DNA from: Zhengella sp041738295
GTDB lineage: Bacteria; Pseudomonadota; Alphaproteobacteria; Rhizobiales; Rhizobiaceae
NCBI GenBank assembly: GCA_041738295.1
Contig: JBGSQC010000171.1
Span: forward strand, 1 to 14,056
DNA length: 14,056 bases
Reading direction: 5' to 3'
Positions 1 to 6,669 of this stretch are shown piece by piece. How positions within the stretch are numbered: the stretch's first letter is position 1; each line of letters begins with the position of its first letter. The position numbers and the translations under genes were made by a program. Below the pieces are notes generated by a model. The model saw only the letters and a program-made list of their open reading frames with translations, made no database searches and was not told where the DNA came from.

Positions 1-300
1 ACCGCCCCCATTGCCATGGAATTGTCTCGCAGCCTTGGCGGGCTGCCGTCGCTGGCCGCCGTGCTGGTCATCGCCACCGGCATCACAGGTGCCATCGTGG
101 TCACGCCGCTGATGAATGCGCTGAAAATCCGCAACTACGCGGCGCGAGGCTTTGCCGCAGGCGTCGCCTCACACGGCATCGGGACGGCGCGCGCCTTCCA
201 GGTCTCCGAGATCGCCGGCACTTTTGCCGGCATCGCCATGGGGCTGAACGGCGCGCTCACCAGCCTGCTTGTCCTGCTTTGGCTGGCCCTCGGAGGCTGA
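1..300 (+). CDS. lrgB: LrgB/YohK-family membrane protein, 3' end only
   Basis: The reading frame is open from base 1 to a TGA at 298-300, so this is the last 99 codons of a gene that starts outside the window. The protein carries the C-terminal signature of LrgB/CidB/YohK proteins: TAPIAMELS, then PSLAAVLVIATGITGAIV, then ASHGIGTARAF near residue 57, and a final helix ending LLVLLWLALGG. In the family this integral membrane subunit pairs with an LrgA-like holin partner. It is linked to murein hydrolase export and cell lysis in Gram-positives, and the plant homologue PLGG1 moves glycolate and glycerate. The actual substrate here cannot be read from sequence; an lrgA partner would be expected just upstream. 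Its last 132 bases are antisense to the 3' end of the convergent antiporter gene. Family identity is firm, function is inferred. Confidence 0.9.
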   Translation, partial: TAPIAMELSRSLGGLPSLAAVLVIATGITGAIVVTPLMNALKIRNYAARGFAAGVASHGIGTARAFQVSEIAGTFAGIAMGLNGALTSLLVLLWLALGG

Positions 301-1629
301 TGCCACCGGTGCAAAGCGGGCTATCCGGGATGCCTTTCGTTTGGCGCGCGCCTTGCGCAACGCACGCCTGCGCACCTTCACCCACCACAGCCAGTCGCCA
401 GCCTGCTCGATCTCGTGGTGATAGGCTTCTGCCAAAGCCTCCCGGTAGGAGGAGTATCCTTCATGGGCCAAGTCCTCGACGCGGTGCATGATCGCCATCC
501 AGGCCGGGCTCAGCAGAAGCGTGATGGCGATGACCGCGATGGCCAAGCGGTAGTTGCCATAGCCGAGCGACCCGCTGGCAAGACCGGCCGCCGCCACCAC
601 GAAGGAGAACTCGCCGATCTGCGCCATCGACAGCCCGCCGATCAGTGCCGTGTCCCGGTCATGGCCGGTCAGGCGCAGCAGGAAGATGTTGAGCACCGTC
701 TTGGCGAAAATGACGATGGCCGAAACCGACAGCACATCAACCCAGTTGGCACGGATGAAAGTGAGGTCGATGAGGAGTCCGATTGACAGGAAGAACATCA
801 CGAGGAGAACGCTCTGGATCGGCTCGATCACCGGAATGACGCGGTTGCGCAAATTGGAACTGCCGATGACAAGGCCGGCGACGAAGGCACCATAGGCAGG
901 CGACAGCCCGGCAAGACCGGAAAGCGCGGCCGCCCCGAAACAGGCAGCCAGCGCACCGAGCGCCAGAAGCTCCACCTTGTTTTCGAGCTGCGCGGCATAG
1001 GGCAGGATCAGCTTGCCCTTGTGGGTCAGCCACCACAGGAGGCCGCCCAGAAAGGCCACTGCCAGCACGATCTTGATGGCGATCATGGTGATGTCGGCCT
1101 CTTCGCCGCCGAGCGCCGAGGTCAGGATCAGCATGGGAACGACGGCAATGTCCTGTGCGATCAGCACGCCAACGGTGATCTTGCCGGCACTGCCGCGCAA
1201 TTCGCCCATGTCGTCGAGCATCTTCATCGCCACCACGGTCGACGACAGCGCCATGATGAAGCCGATCACCACTCCTTCTGCCAACGATGCATGGGTGATC
1301 AGCGACACGATGTAGCCGATGGCGAGCGCCACCAGCAGCTGCCCGCCCGCCACGATGACGGCGGGCCTCAGTGAAATGACGAAGGCCTTAAGCGAAATCT
1401 CGGTGCCGATGAAGAACAGCAGCACCAGAACGCCCATTTCGGCCAGCGCCGTCACATTGTCGGAGGTCGAGATCAACCCGAAGCCTGTCGGCCCCATGAT
1501 CACGCCGGCCAGGATGAAGCCCACCAGCGGAGGCTGTTTCAGGCGCATCAGCGCAAGGCCGAGCAGCACCGCCACTGCAATGACAGTGGCGATTTCCACC
1601 AGCGGAAAGGCCGTGTGGGCGTGGTCCAA
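169..1629 (-). CDS. CPA2-family monovalent cation:proton antiporter (Kef-type membrane domain)
   Basis: This is an inner-membrane Na+/H+ or K+/H+ exchanger of the CPA2 family, about 486 residues. Family marks include RLKQPPLVGFILAGVIMGPTGFG after helix 1 (residues 29-51), the FMALSSTVVAMKML stretch (125-138), LIAQDIAVVPML with the conserved QD (157-168), and GLSPAYGAFVAGLVIGSSNLR in the later helices. No TrkA-N (RCK-N) domain follows the helices, unlike KefB/KefC; instead there is a charged tail rich in Lys/Arg and then a low-complexity polar end. I chose a TTG start at 1629 because GGGGGAG lies 6 nt before it and the protein then opens directly before the first helix. An ATG at 1671 is in frame (14 extra residues) but has a weaker ribosome site. 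A TTGCCA/CGTTAT-like promoter around 1682-1711 would leave almost no leader for the 1671 start. The last 43 codons lie antisense within lrgB. Confidence 0.9.
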   Translation of the reverse strand: MDHAHTAFPLVEIATVIAVAVLLGLALMRLKQPPLVGFILAGVIMGPTGFGLISTSDNVTALAEMGVLVLLFFIGTEISLKAFVISLRPAVIVAGGQLLVALAIGYIVSLITHASLAEGVVIGFIMALSSTVVAMKMLDDMGELRGSAGKITVGVLIAQDIAVVPMLILTSALGGEEADITMIAIKIVLAVAFLGGLLWWLTHKGKLILPYAAQLENKVELLALGALAACFGAAALSGLAGLSPAYGAFVAGLVIGSSNLRNRVIPVIEPIQSVLLVMFFLSIGLLIDLTFIRANWVDVLSVSAIVIFAKTVLNIFLLRLTGHDRDTALIGGLSMAQIGEFSFVVAAAGLASGSLGYGNYRLAIAVIAITLLLSPAWMAIMHRVEDLAHEGYSSYREALAEAYHHEIEQAGDWLWWVKVRRRALRKARAKRKASRIARFAPVASASEGQPKQDKQAGERAVQPHGDAGKSAGDLGDLEGARRPDAV

Positions 1630-1729
1630 GTTTTGCTCCCCCTGCAAGCGCCCGCCGCAATGACCGGACATCTCATCCTACATAACGCGGGAGCGTGGCG
1701 AAAAGTGGCAAAGGGTGAAAAAACATCGG

Positions 1730-1757
1730 AAAAACCGCACCTTCGCCGAAAGGTGCG
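1730..1757 (-). terminator. Rho-independent terminator after the small membrane protein gene
   Basis: Read on the minus strand, an 8-bp perfect stem (CGCACCTT / AAGGTGCG, at 1750-1757 and 1736-1743) with a 6-nt loop is followed by G and then five T (1734-1730). It starts 7 bases after the stop codon of the minus-strand gene ending at 1765. It should isolate the antiporter gene downstream, which would then need its own promoter. Confidence 0.8.
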
Positions 1758-1764
1758 TATGCTC

Positions 1765-2019
1765 TCAGAGCTTGTCGAAATCATCCTTGTCGGTCGGCAG
1801 CAGCAACACGGCAGTGGTCAGGAAGCCGAAGCCGAAGGTCACCCCGAAAGACATTGCCATGATGAACGCGATGATGGGCTTGTCCTGCGATTGGTAGAAG
1901 CGGTCACCAAACCCGCCAATGTTGAACCAGACGACGCCAAAGGCAACCGCCCAGCCAATCAGGATGCCGATGGCAGAATTGATCATCACGAACCGGATGA
2001 GCTTGGGCAGTTTGGGCAT
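1765..2019 (-). CDS. Small two-helix membrane protein, unknown function
   Basis: An 84-residue protein that I do not recognise by function. It opens MPKLPKLIRFVMINSAIG, a basic N-terminus leading into a first membrane helix (about residues 8-32). A polar loop with DRFYQSQDKP (about 38-46) follows, then a second helix (about 47-73) and an acidic tail, PTDKDDFDKL. The start at 2019 is preceded by AGGA 8 nt upstream. An in-frame ATG 13 codons earlier (2058) has no better ribosome site, and the conserved-looking basic start favours 2019. On the minus strand the upstream gap holds TATGCT about 17 bp after TTCCAG, a possible weak promoter. A strong terminator follows, so it is probably a single-gene unit between two transporter genes. 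By the positive-inside rule both ends would face the cytoplasm. Confidence 0.75.
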   Translation of the reverse strand: MPKLPKLIRFVMINSAIGILIGWAVAFGVVWFNIGGFGDRFYQSQDKPIIAFIMAMSFGVTFGFGFLTTAVLLLPTDKDDFDKL

Positions 2020-2115
2020 GGGGAATTCCTGACTGGCCAGAGCACCTGCTTCTAGCATACGCCCCCTGAAGCCGGTCTGGAACGTGCATCTTTGTCGCTG
2101 GCCTATGGAGTGCGG

Positions 2116-3891
2116 TCAAAACGGGAAAAAGTAAGGAATGACGAGCGCCGCCACCGCGAGATAGATCAGGTTGAGCGGCAGGCCCACCCGCAGGAAATCC
2201 TTGAACTTGTAGTTTCCCGCGCTGTAGACGAATGTGTTCGTCTGGTAGCCGATCGGCGTGGAGAAACTGGCCGAGGCGGCAAACATCACCGCTATCAGGA
2301 ACGGTCTTGGGTCATGCCCGAGTTGCTGGGCGAGCGAAATGACCAGTGGGCCGACAAGCACTGCCACCGCATTGTTGGAGATGATTTCGGTCAGCAGGTT
2401 GGTGACCGCATAGACGATGATCAGCAGTGCCAGCGGCCCCAGACCACCGGCATGGGTCATGACGACATCGACAAAGAGCTTTACGGTGCCGGTCTTTTCC
2501 ATGCCGACCGACAGTCCGAGCATGCCGAAGATCATGAAGAGGATGCGCCAGTCGATGGCACCGAACCCTTCATCAGGATCGATGCAGCGCGTCATCATGG
2601 CGATGACGGCGCCGATCAGTGCCAAGCCTGCAATCGGCATCACGCCGAGGGCCGACAGGATTACCACGCCAGCCACGATGGCAACGGCAATGGGGGCCTT
2701 TGCGCGGCGCACCGGCTTGTCGTCGGGTATGGTCAGGTTGATGATTCCGCCATCCTCCTGCAGCTTGCGCACCCCGTCCACCGGGCCTTCGATCAGCAGC
2801 GTATCGGCAAATTGGAGGCGCAGATTGGCGCCCAGATCAGAGATGTTTTGCTCGTCGCGATGCACCGCCATCACATAGGCGCCATAGCGGCGGCGAAGCT
2901 GCAACTGGTCGATGGTCTTGCCGCGGAACTCGGAATTGGGCCCGATGCTGGCTTCGACCAGCACGGTCTGGTCGGCTGTCACCGGTTCCAGGCCGGAGCC
3001 GTCGAGATCACGGAACTGCACCTCGCCATTTTCCTTCAGGCCAAGGATTTCGCTGGTATCGGTGCGGATGATGACGCGGTCACCGGCCGCCAAAATTTCA
3101 TCCTCCCGCCCGGTTCGGATCGAGATGTCACCCCGTATGACATCGACAATGTGCGAATGGCGGGTGTTGAAGGGAAGGTCACGAACCACCTGGCCGACAT
3201 AGCGCGATCCTGCCGGAATCAGCAGCCGGGCCATGAAGCGGCGGCGCTTGTCGGTGCCAAGCGTGGCTGCCAGCGAGGTGCGCTCCGGCAGCAGGTGGCG
3301 CCCGACCAGGATCATGTAAAGGAACCCGAAGCTGGCGAACACAAGCCCGGCACCTGTCATCTCGAACATCGAGAAAGCAGGCTGGCCCGCCTTTACTGCG
3401 AGATCACTGACCAGGATGTTGGTGGAGGTGCCGATCAACGTCACCGTTCCGCCCATGATGGCAGAGTAGGACAGAGGGATCAGATATTTGGATGGAGAAA
3501 CGCCAGTCTCCGATGCCATGGCGATCATCACCGGCGTCAGCAGGATGACAATCGGCGTGTTGTTCATGAAGGCAGACGCCGTGATCGCAACCACCATCAT
3601 GAGCACAAGAGTGCGGATATAGGAACCGCGCCCTTGCTGGTGCATGGCATCGCCCAGCATGGTCAGCACGCCGGTACGCTCCAGCGCTGCCGAGATGATG
3701 AACATCATGGCAATGGTGATGGGAGCGCTCGAGGAGAAGACGCCGAGAAATTCGGTCGTGTCGATGATCCCGGTCGCCAGCAGGACAGCAGAGGACCCCA
3801 GCGCAATGACCTCAGGCGGATAGATTTCCCTGACAAAGCTCAGGAAAACCAGGCCGACCAATCCCACCACCAGAATCTGCTCGTAACTCAT
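2116..3891 (-). CDS. SLC13/DASS-type permease with two central TrkA-C (RCK-C) domains
   Basis: A 591-residue inner-membrane transporter of the ion transporter superfamily. The N-terminal membrane half (about 1-200) carries SAFMNNTPIVILLTP (106-120) and IGTSTN (153-158). Two soluble RCK-C domains follow, roughly 225-290 (AGSRYVGQVVRDLP ... LAAGDRVIIRT) and 308-380 (VEASIGPNSEFRGKTI ... FADTLLIEGP). The C-terminal membrane half (about 398-591) repeats the ligand motifs as TEIISNNAVAVL (501-512) and STPIGYQTN (544-552). Members with this architecture move dicarboxylates, sulfate or other anions, usually Na+-coupled, and the RCK-C pair probably senses a ligand; the substrate cannot be assigned here. 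The start at 3891 has AAGGG 8 nt upstream. Its neighbours do not point to a pathway. Confidence 0.9.
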   Translation of the reverse strand: MSYEQILVVGLVGLVFLSFVREIYPPEVIALGSSAVLLATGIIDTTEFLGVFSSSAPITIAMMFIISAALERTGVLTMLGDAMHQQGRGSYIRTLVLMMVVAITASAFMNNTPIVILLTPVMIAMASETGVSPSKYLIPLSYSAIMGGTVTLIGTSTNILVSDLAVKAGQPAFSMFEMTGAGLVFASFGFLYMILVGRHLLPERTSLAATLGTDKRRRFMARLLIPAGSRYVGQVVRDLPFNTRHSHIVDVIRGDISIRTGREDEILAAGDRVIIRTDTSEILGLKENGEVQFRDLDGSGLEPVTADQTVLVEASIGPNSEFRGKTIDQLQLRRRYGAYVMAVHRDEQNISDLGANLRLQFADTLLIEGPVDGVRKLQEDGGIINLTIPDDKPVRRAKAPIAVAIVAGVVILSALGVMPIAGLALIGAVIAMMTRCIDPDEGFGAIDWRILFMIFGMLGLSVGMEKTGTVKLFVDVVMTHAGGLGPLALLIIVYAVTNLLTEIISNNAVAVLVGPLVISLAQQLGHDPRPFLIAVMFAASASFSTPIGYQTNTFVYSAGNYKFKDFLRVGLPLNLIYLAVAALVIPYFFPF

Positions 3892-4044
3892 TCACGACCC
3901 TTTCCCCGCCAACCGGTCCGGAGCCAGTCCGTTGCGGTTGCCTGTTCTTTCTACCGGCCAGAGTGCAGGATCGTAAGGCCGGATTGCCGCTTATCCTCAC
4001 GTGAAGCGGATTTTCTTTTCCAAAGGAACCCCGCGCATGGTCGC

Positions 4045-4069
4045 GCCTTGTCCGGATTGCTGCCAAGGC
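4045..4069 (-). other. Weak hairpin just after the decarboxylase stop codon
   Basis: GCCTTG (4045-4050) and CAAGGC (4064-4069) form a 6-bp inverted repeat with a 13-nt loop directly after the decarboxylase stop codon. No T-run follows on the minus strand, so it is at best a weak 3'-end structure. The rest of the 178-bp gap to the permease gene shows no ORF with a ribosome site. It does contain a second 6-bp inverted repeat, CCGCTT/AAGCGG (3987-4009). Confidence 0.3.
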
Positions 4070-5290
4070 TTACCCCGCCATGGTCTCCAGGCTGGCAAAG
4101 CCTTCCGGCTCGGTGCCATCGTCAAAAGGTTCGGACACCTCCACGAAAGTGTCGGGATAGAACCCGTTGAAGCGCGTCCTGAGCGACAGCGAGTAGGCGC
4201 CGATATGGCCGATTTCGATCCAGTCGCCGGTGTCCACCGTTTCCGGCAGCCAGAACGGCCGCGACAGGATGTCGACCGAATCGCAGGTCGCCCCGCACAC
4301 CTTGAAGGGCACGATGGTCGAGGCATCGCCATTGCGGGTGCGGATGGCCGGATCGGGAATGAACCGCGCCGGAAGCGTGATCTTGCCGGTCCAGCTGTCC
4401 GACAGCGAAGCCCAGATGCCGTCATTGATGTAGAGACGGCGGCCCTTGCGCAGCAGCACCCGCACGATGAGCGAATAGGCGCGCGCCACGATCACCCGGC
4501 CAGGCTCGGCCACCAGCGGCATATCTGCAAAGCCCCATTCGCCGATGTCGCCGCGCAACCGTTCCATCATGTCTTCCAGCGACGGCATGGCCACCACCTT
4601 GCGGTTGGGATCATGACCATACTCCGCCGGGAACCCGCCGCCGACATCGAGGCCGGCCAGCGGCACATTGGCACGGTTCCTCACCCAGTCGGCCGATTTC
4701 AGCGCCCGCTCATAGGTATCGGCATCGTGGATCTGGCTGCCAACGTGAAAACAGATGCCGGTCTTGTAGCCGGTGCGATGAAGCCGTTGCAGCAGTTCCA
4801 CGGCATGGGCCGGTGCGGCGCCGAACTTCTTCGACAGTTCATAAGCCGCCGACCCCTTGGTCTGCAGGCGGACAAACACCGTGATATCGCCGGGATTGAT
4901 GTCGAGCGCGCTGACGATGCGGTTCAGCTTGACGATCTCATCCTCATGGTCGACCGCAATGACCCGCACCTTGTAGGTTTCGAGCGCCAGCCGGATGTCC
5001 GACTGCGCCTTGACCGGATGCATGTAGATCATCTCGGCATCGGGAGAGACGGCGCGCACCGCTGCCAGTTCACCGGGCGAGGCCACGTCAAAGGCGGTGA
5101 CACCGGCCTCAACCAAGGTACTCAGAACCATCTCCTCGCCATTCGTCTTCACCGCATAGGCAGTCTGGCCGGGGAACAGGTCCATGAAGCGCTTGGCATC
5201 GGCCTTCAGCACCTCCGGGCGGAAGCAGTAGACCGGCACGTCCGGGCGCAACTCGAGCGCGGCCTCGCGCGCTGTCGTGAATTTCTGCAT
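4070..5290 (-). CDS. PLP-dependent ornithine/lysine decarboxylase (fold III, alanine racemase-like)
   Basis: A 406-residue cytosolic decarboxylase of the eukaryotic-type ornithine decarboxylase family (group IV). It converts ornithine to putrescine and/or lysine to cadaverine, the first step of polyamine synthesis. Visible active-site elements, in order: YAVKTN with the PLP lysine K48, FHVGSQIHD with H182, the phosphate-binding LDVGGGFP (214-221), AEPGR (261-265), the second-subunit CGATCDSVD with the catalytic Cys336-Asp337, and GAYS with Tyr366. The complete set implies an active homodimer. The start at 5290 has AGGAG 9 nt upstream and opens MQKFTTAREAALEL as in rhizobial homologues; the frame stays open further upstream without a better start. 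Ornithine versus lysine preference is not readable with confidence, and the rhizobial relatives are known to use both. It is divergent from a stand-alone Lrp effector domain, which suggests a possible link to amino-acid sensing. Confidence 0.93.
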   Translation of the reverse strand: MQKFTTAREAALELRPDVPVYCFRPEVLKADAKRFMDLFPGQTAYAVKTNGEEMVLSTLVEAGVTAFDVASPGELAAVRAVSPDAEMIYMHPVKAQSDIRLALETYKVRVIAVDHEDEIVKLNRIVSALDINPGDITVFVRLQTKGSAAYELSKKFGAAPAHAVELLQRLHRTGYKTGICFHVGSQIHDADTYERALKSADWVRNRANVPLAGLDVGGGFPAEYGHDPNRKVVAMPSLEDMMERLRGDIGEWGFADMPLVAEPGRVIVARAYSLIVRVLLRKGRRLYINDGIWASLSDSWTGKITLPARFIPDPAIRTRNGDASTIVPFKVCGATCDSVDILSRPFWLPETVDTGDWIEIGHIGAYSLSLRTRFNGFYPDTFVEVSEPFDDGTEPEGFASLETMAG

Positions 5291-5361
5291 GGACGGAATC
5301 TCCTGCTTCTGATGAGCGAAGGCTACCAGCGCAGCCCGGCAAGACAACCCCTCTTGGCGCA

Positions 5362-5378
5362 CCAAGGCTTGACCTTGG
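5362..5378. repeat. Inverted repeat CCAAGG-5-CCTTGG in the divergent decarboxylase/Lrp-domain promoter region
   Basis: CCAAGG (5362-5367) and CCTTGG (5373-5378) form a perfect 6-bp inverted repeat around CTTGA, near the middle of the 144-bp divergent intergenic region. The right arm overlaps a possible -35 box for the plus-strand gene, so it could be an operator. The assignment is inference only. Confidence 0.35.
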
Positions 5379-5397
5379 GGCCCGGCAGGGCAAATGT
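5369..5397 (+). promoter_or_regulatory. Possible sigma-70-type promoter for the Lrp-domain gene
   Basis: TTGACC (5369-5374) matches the alphaproteobacterial -35 well. A 17-bp spacer leads to a poor -10 (AAATGT, 5392-5397). A start near 5404 would give a leader of about 30 nt before the ATG at 5435. The weak -10 keeps this tentative. Confidence 0.3.
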
Positions 5398-5434
5398 CGC
5401 GCAACACTCAAGACTCAACGGAAAGGCCGCCGCG

Positions 5435-5671
5435 ATGAACGCGTTCTTCGTCCAGATCAAGACCGAACTCGGCAAGGCCTATGAAGTGGCAACCACCATT
5501 GCCGACATGGAAATCGCCTCCGAGATCTATTCCACCGCGGGCGGCTTTGACCTGCTGGTGAAGTTCTATTTGCCCGAAAGCGAGGATATCGGCCACTTCA
5601 TCGCCCGCAACATCCATCCGATCGCCGGCATCAAGGACACTTACACCATTGTGACCTTCCGCGCGTTTTGA
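5435..5671 (+). CDS. Stand-alone Lrp/AsnC ligand-binding (RAM) domain protein
   Basis: A 78-residue protein made only of the RAM domain, the effector-binding and oligomerising half of Lrp/AsnC regulators. It opens MNAFFVQIKTELGKAYEVA, contains EIYSTAGGFDLLVKFYLP (30-47) with the ligand-loop glycines, then HFIARNIHPIAGIKDTYT (54-71). There is no helix-turn-helix, and the length equals one RAM domain, so this is a complete small protein rather than a fragment. AAAGG lies 8 nt before the ATG. In known stand-alone RAM proteins the domain forms dimers or higher rings and binds amino acids; it may act by itself or by mixing with full-length Lrp regulators. It is divergent from the decarboxylase gene, which raises the possibility of a shared amino-acid signal. 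The TGA stop lies inside a 12-nt direct repeat. Confidence 0.88.
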   Translation: MNAFFVQIKTELGKAYEVATTIADMEIASEIYSTAGGFDLLVKFYLPESEDIGHFIARNIHPIAGIKDTYTIVTFRAF

Positions 5672-5696
5672 TCCGGGCCGCCCATTTTGATCCGGG
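5666..5696 (+). repeat. 12-nt direct repeat over the stop codon of the Lrp-domain gene
   Basis: TTTTGATCCGGG occurs at 5666-5677, containing the TGA stop, and again at 5685-5696, start to start 19 bp. It looks like a small tandem duplication. It has no obvious function. Confidence 0.6.
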
Positions 5697-5701
5697 TTTC
5701 G

Positions 5702-5719
5702 GGTGGCAGGAATGCCACC
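5702..5719 (+). other. Perfect hairpin with GGAA tetraloop ahead of the EamA gene
   Basis: GGTGGCA (5702-5708) and TGCCACC (5713-5719) form a 7-bp perfect stem closed by GGAA, a stable GNRA-type loop. No T-run follows, so it is not a classic terminator. It may be a weak 3'-end structure for the Lrp-domain mRNA, a processing site, or an operator for the EamA-amidase unit. Confidence 0.45.
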
Positions 5720-5761
5720 GGCCTGATCTCCTGCTCCTGAAACCCTTGGAAGGACAGGCAG

Positions 5762-6652
5762 ATGACGCTTCGCAATTGGCTTGACCTGCTGGCACTTGGC
5801 GCGGTCTGGGGCGGCGCCTTCTTCTTTGCCCGCATCGCAGTCGGCGAAATCCACCCGGTAACGCTGGTCTTCCTGCGTGTCTTTCTGGGGGCGATCACCA
5901 TAGGCCTGTTCCTGGCGCTGACCGGCAGGCCGGTGCTTGCCGCGCCGCGCACCATGGCAGCACTTGCAGGCCTTGCCGTACTCAACAATGTCATCCCCTT
6001 CAGTCTGATCTTTGCCGGACAGACCGAACTGGGCGCCGGCCTTGCCTCGGTCATCAATGCCACCACGCCGTTCTGGACCGCCATTGCGGCAAGCCTGCTG
6101 ACCGCGGATGAAAAGCTCACCGCCAACAAGATCGCCGGCATCCTGATCGGCATTGCCGGTGCTGCCCTTGTCGTAGGACCGACCGCACTTCAAGGTTCGG
6201 ATGGCCCCGCCTGGGCCAAGTTCGCCATTCTTGGTGGCACGCTCTCCTATGCTCTTGCCGCCATTTATGCCCGCCGGTTCCGTTCGCTGGCGCCACCGGT
6301 CATCGCTTCCGGGCAGCTTCTGGCCTCCAGCGTGATCATGGCACCGGTGATGCTGCTGTTCGGCAAGCCCGAGACACTTTGGACCGTCAGCCCCCGCGTT
6401 TGGGCCGCCGTGCTGGCGCTCGCCATTGTCTCCACCTCCTTTGCCTATATCCTATACTTCCGCCTCATCGCTTCGGCCGGTGCCACCAATGCCTCGCTGG
6501 TAACGCTTGTCATCCCGGCCTTTGCGCTGGCGCTCGGCGTGGCCTTCCTTGGCGAGAGCTTGCATTCCTATGAGTTGGCGGGACTTGCCTTGATTGCCAC
6601 CGGCCTTGTCACCATTGACGGACGGCTGCTGCGGCGGCGATACAAGGCCTGA
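5762..6652 (+). CDS. EamA-family drug/metabolite transporter (DMT superfamily)
   Basis: A 296-residue inner-membrane exporter with ten predicted helices in two EamA repeats (about 8-140 and 152-290). Each repeat carries typical marks: LALGAVWGGAFFFARIAVGE near residue 10-29, the NATTPFWTAI stretch in the first repeat, and ATNASLVTLVIPAFALALG plus FLGESLHSYELAGLALI in the second. The protein ends in a basic tail (RLLRRRYKA), expected in the cytoplasm. Related DMT proteins export amino acids, purines or other small metabolites, but the substrate cannot be told. The start has GGAAGGA 7 nt upstream. The amidase gene begins 17 bp downstream, so the two are probably co-transcribed and may act on related compounds. 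Confidence 0.9.
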   Translation: MTLRNWLDLLALGAVWGGAFFFARIAVGEIHPVTLVFLRVFLGAITIGLFLALTGRPVLAAPRTMAALAGLAVLNNVIPFSLIFAGQTELGAGLASVINATTPFWTAIAASLLTADEKLTANKIAGILIGIAGAALVVGPTALQGSDGPAWAKFAILGGTLSYALAAIYARRFRSLAPPVIASGQLLASSVIMAPVMLLFGKPETLWTVSPRVWAAVLALAIVSTSFAYILYFRLIASAGATNASLVTLVIPAFALALGVAFLGESLHSYELAGLALIATGLVTIDGRLLRRRYKA

Positions 6653-6669
6653 TCGCAGGAGAAGGAAGC

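Noticed and set aside
2092..4170. A 692-codon plus-strand frame opposite the permease
   Set aside because: It is rich in His, Asp, Gln and Arg with no domain or helix pattern, as expected for the antisense frame of a GC-rich membrane gene. The minus strand carries clear SLC13 and RCK-C motifs.
4001..5671. A 556-codon plus-strand frame running antisense through the decarboxylase and ending in the Lrp domain
   Set aside because: The part before 5435 has the composition of an antisense shadow of a clear PLP enzyme. The Lrp domain is complete from its own ATG with a ribosome site, so no fusion protein is supported.
5408..6193. A 261-codon minus-strand frame opposite the Lrp-domain and EamA genes
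   Set aside because: Low-complexity, Gly/Asp/Arg-rich antisense product without motifs; the plus-strand genes have ribosome sites and family signatures.
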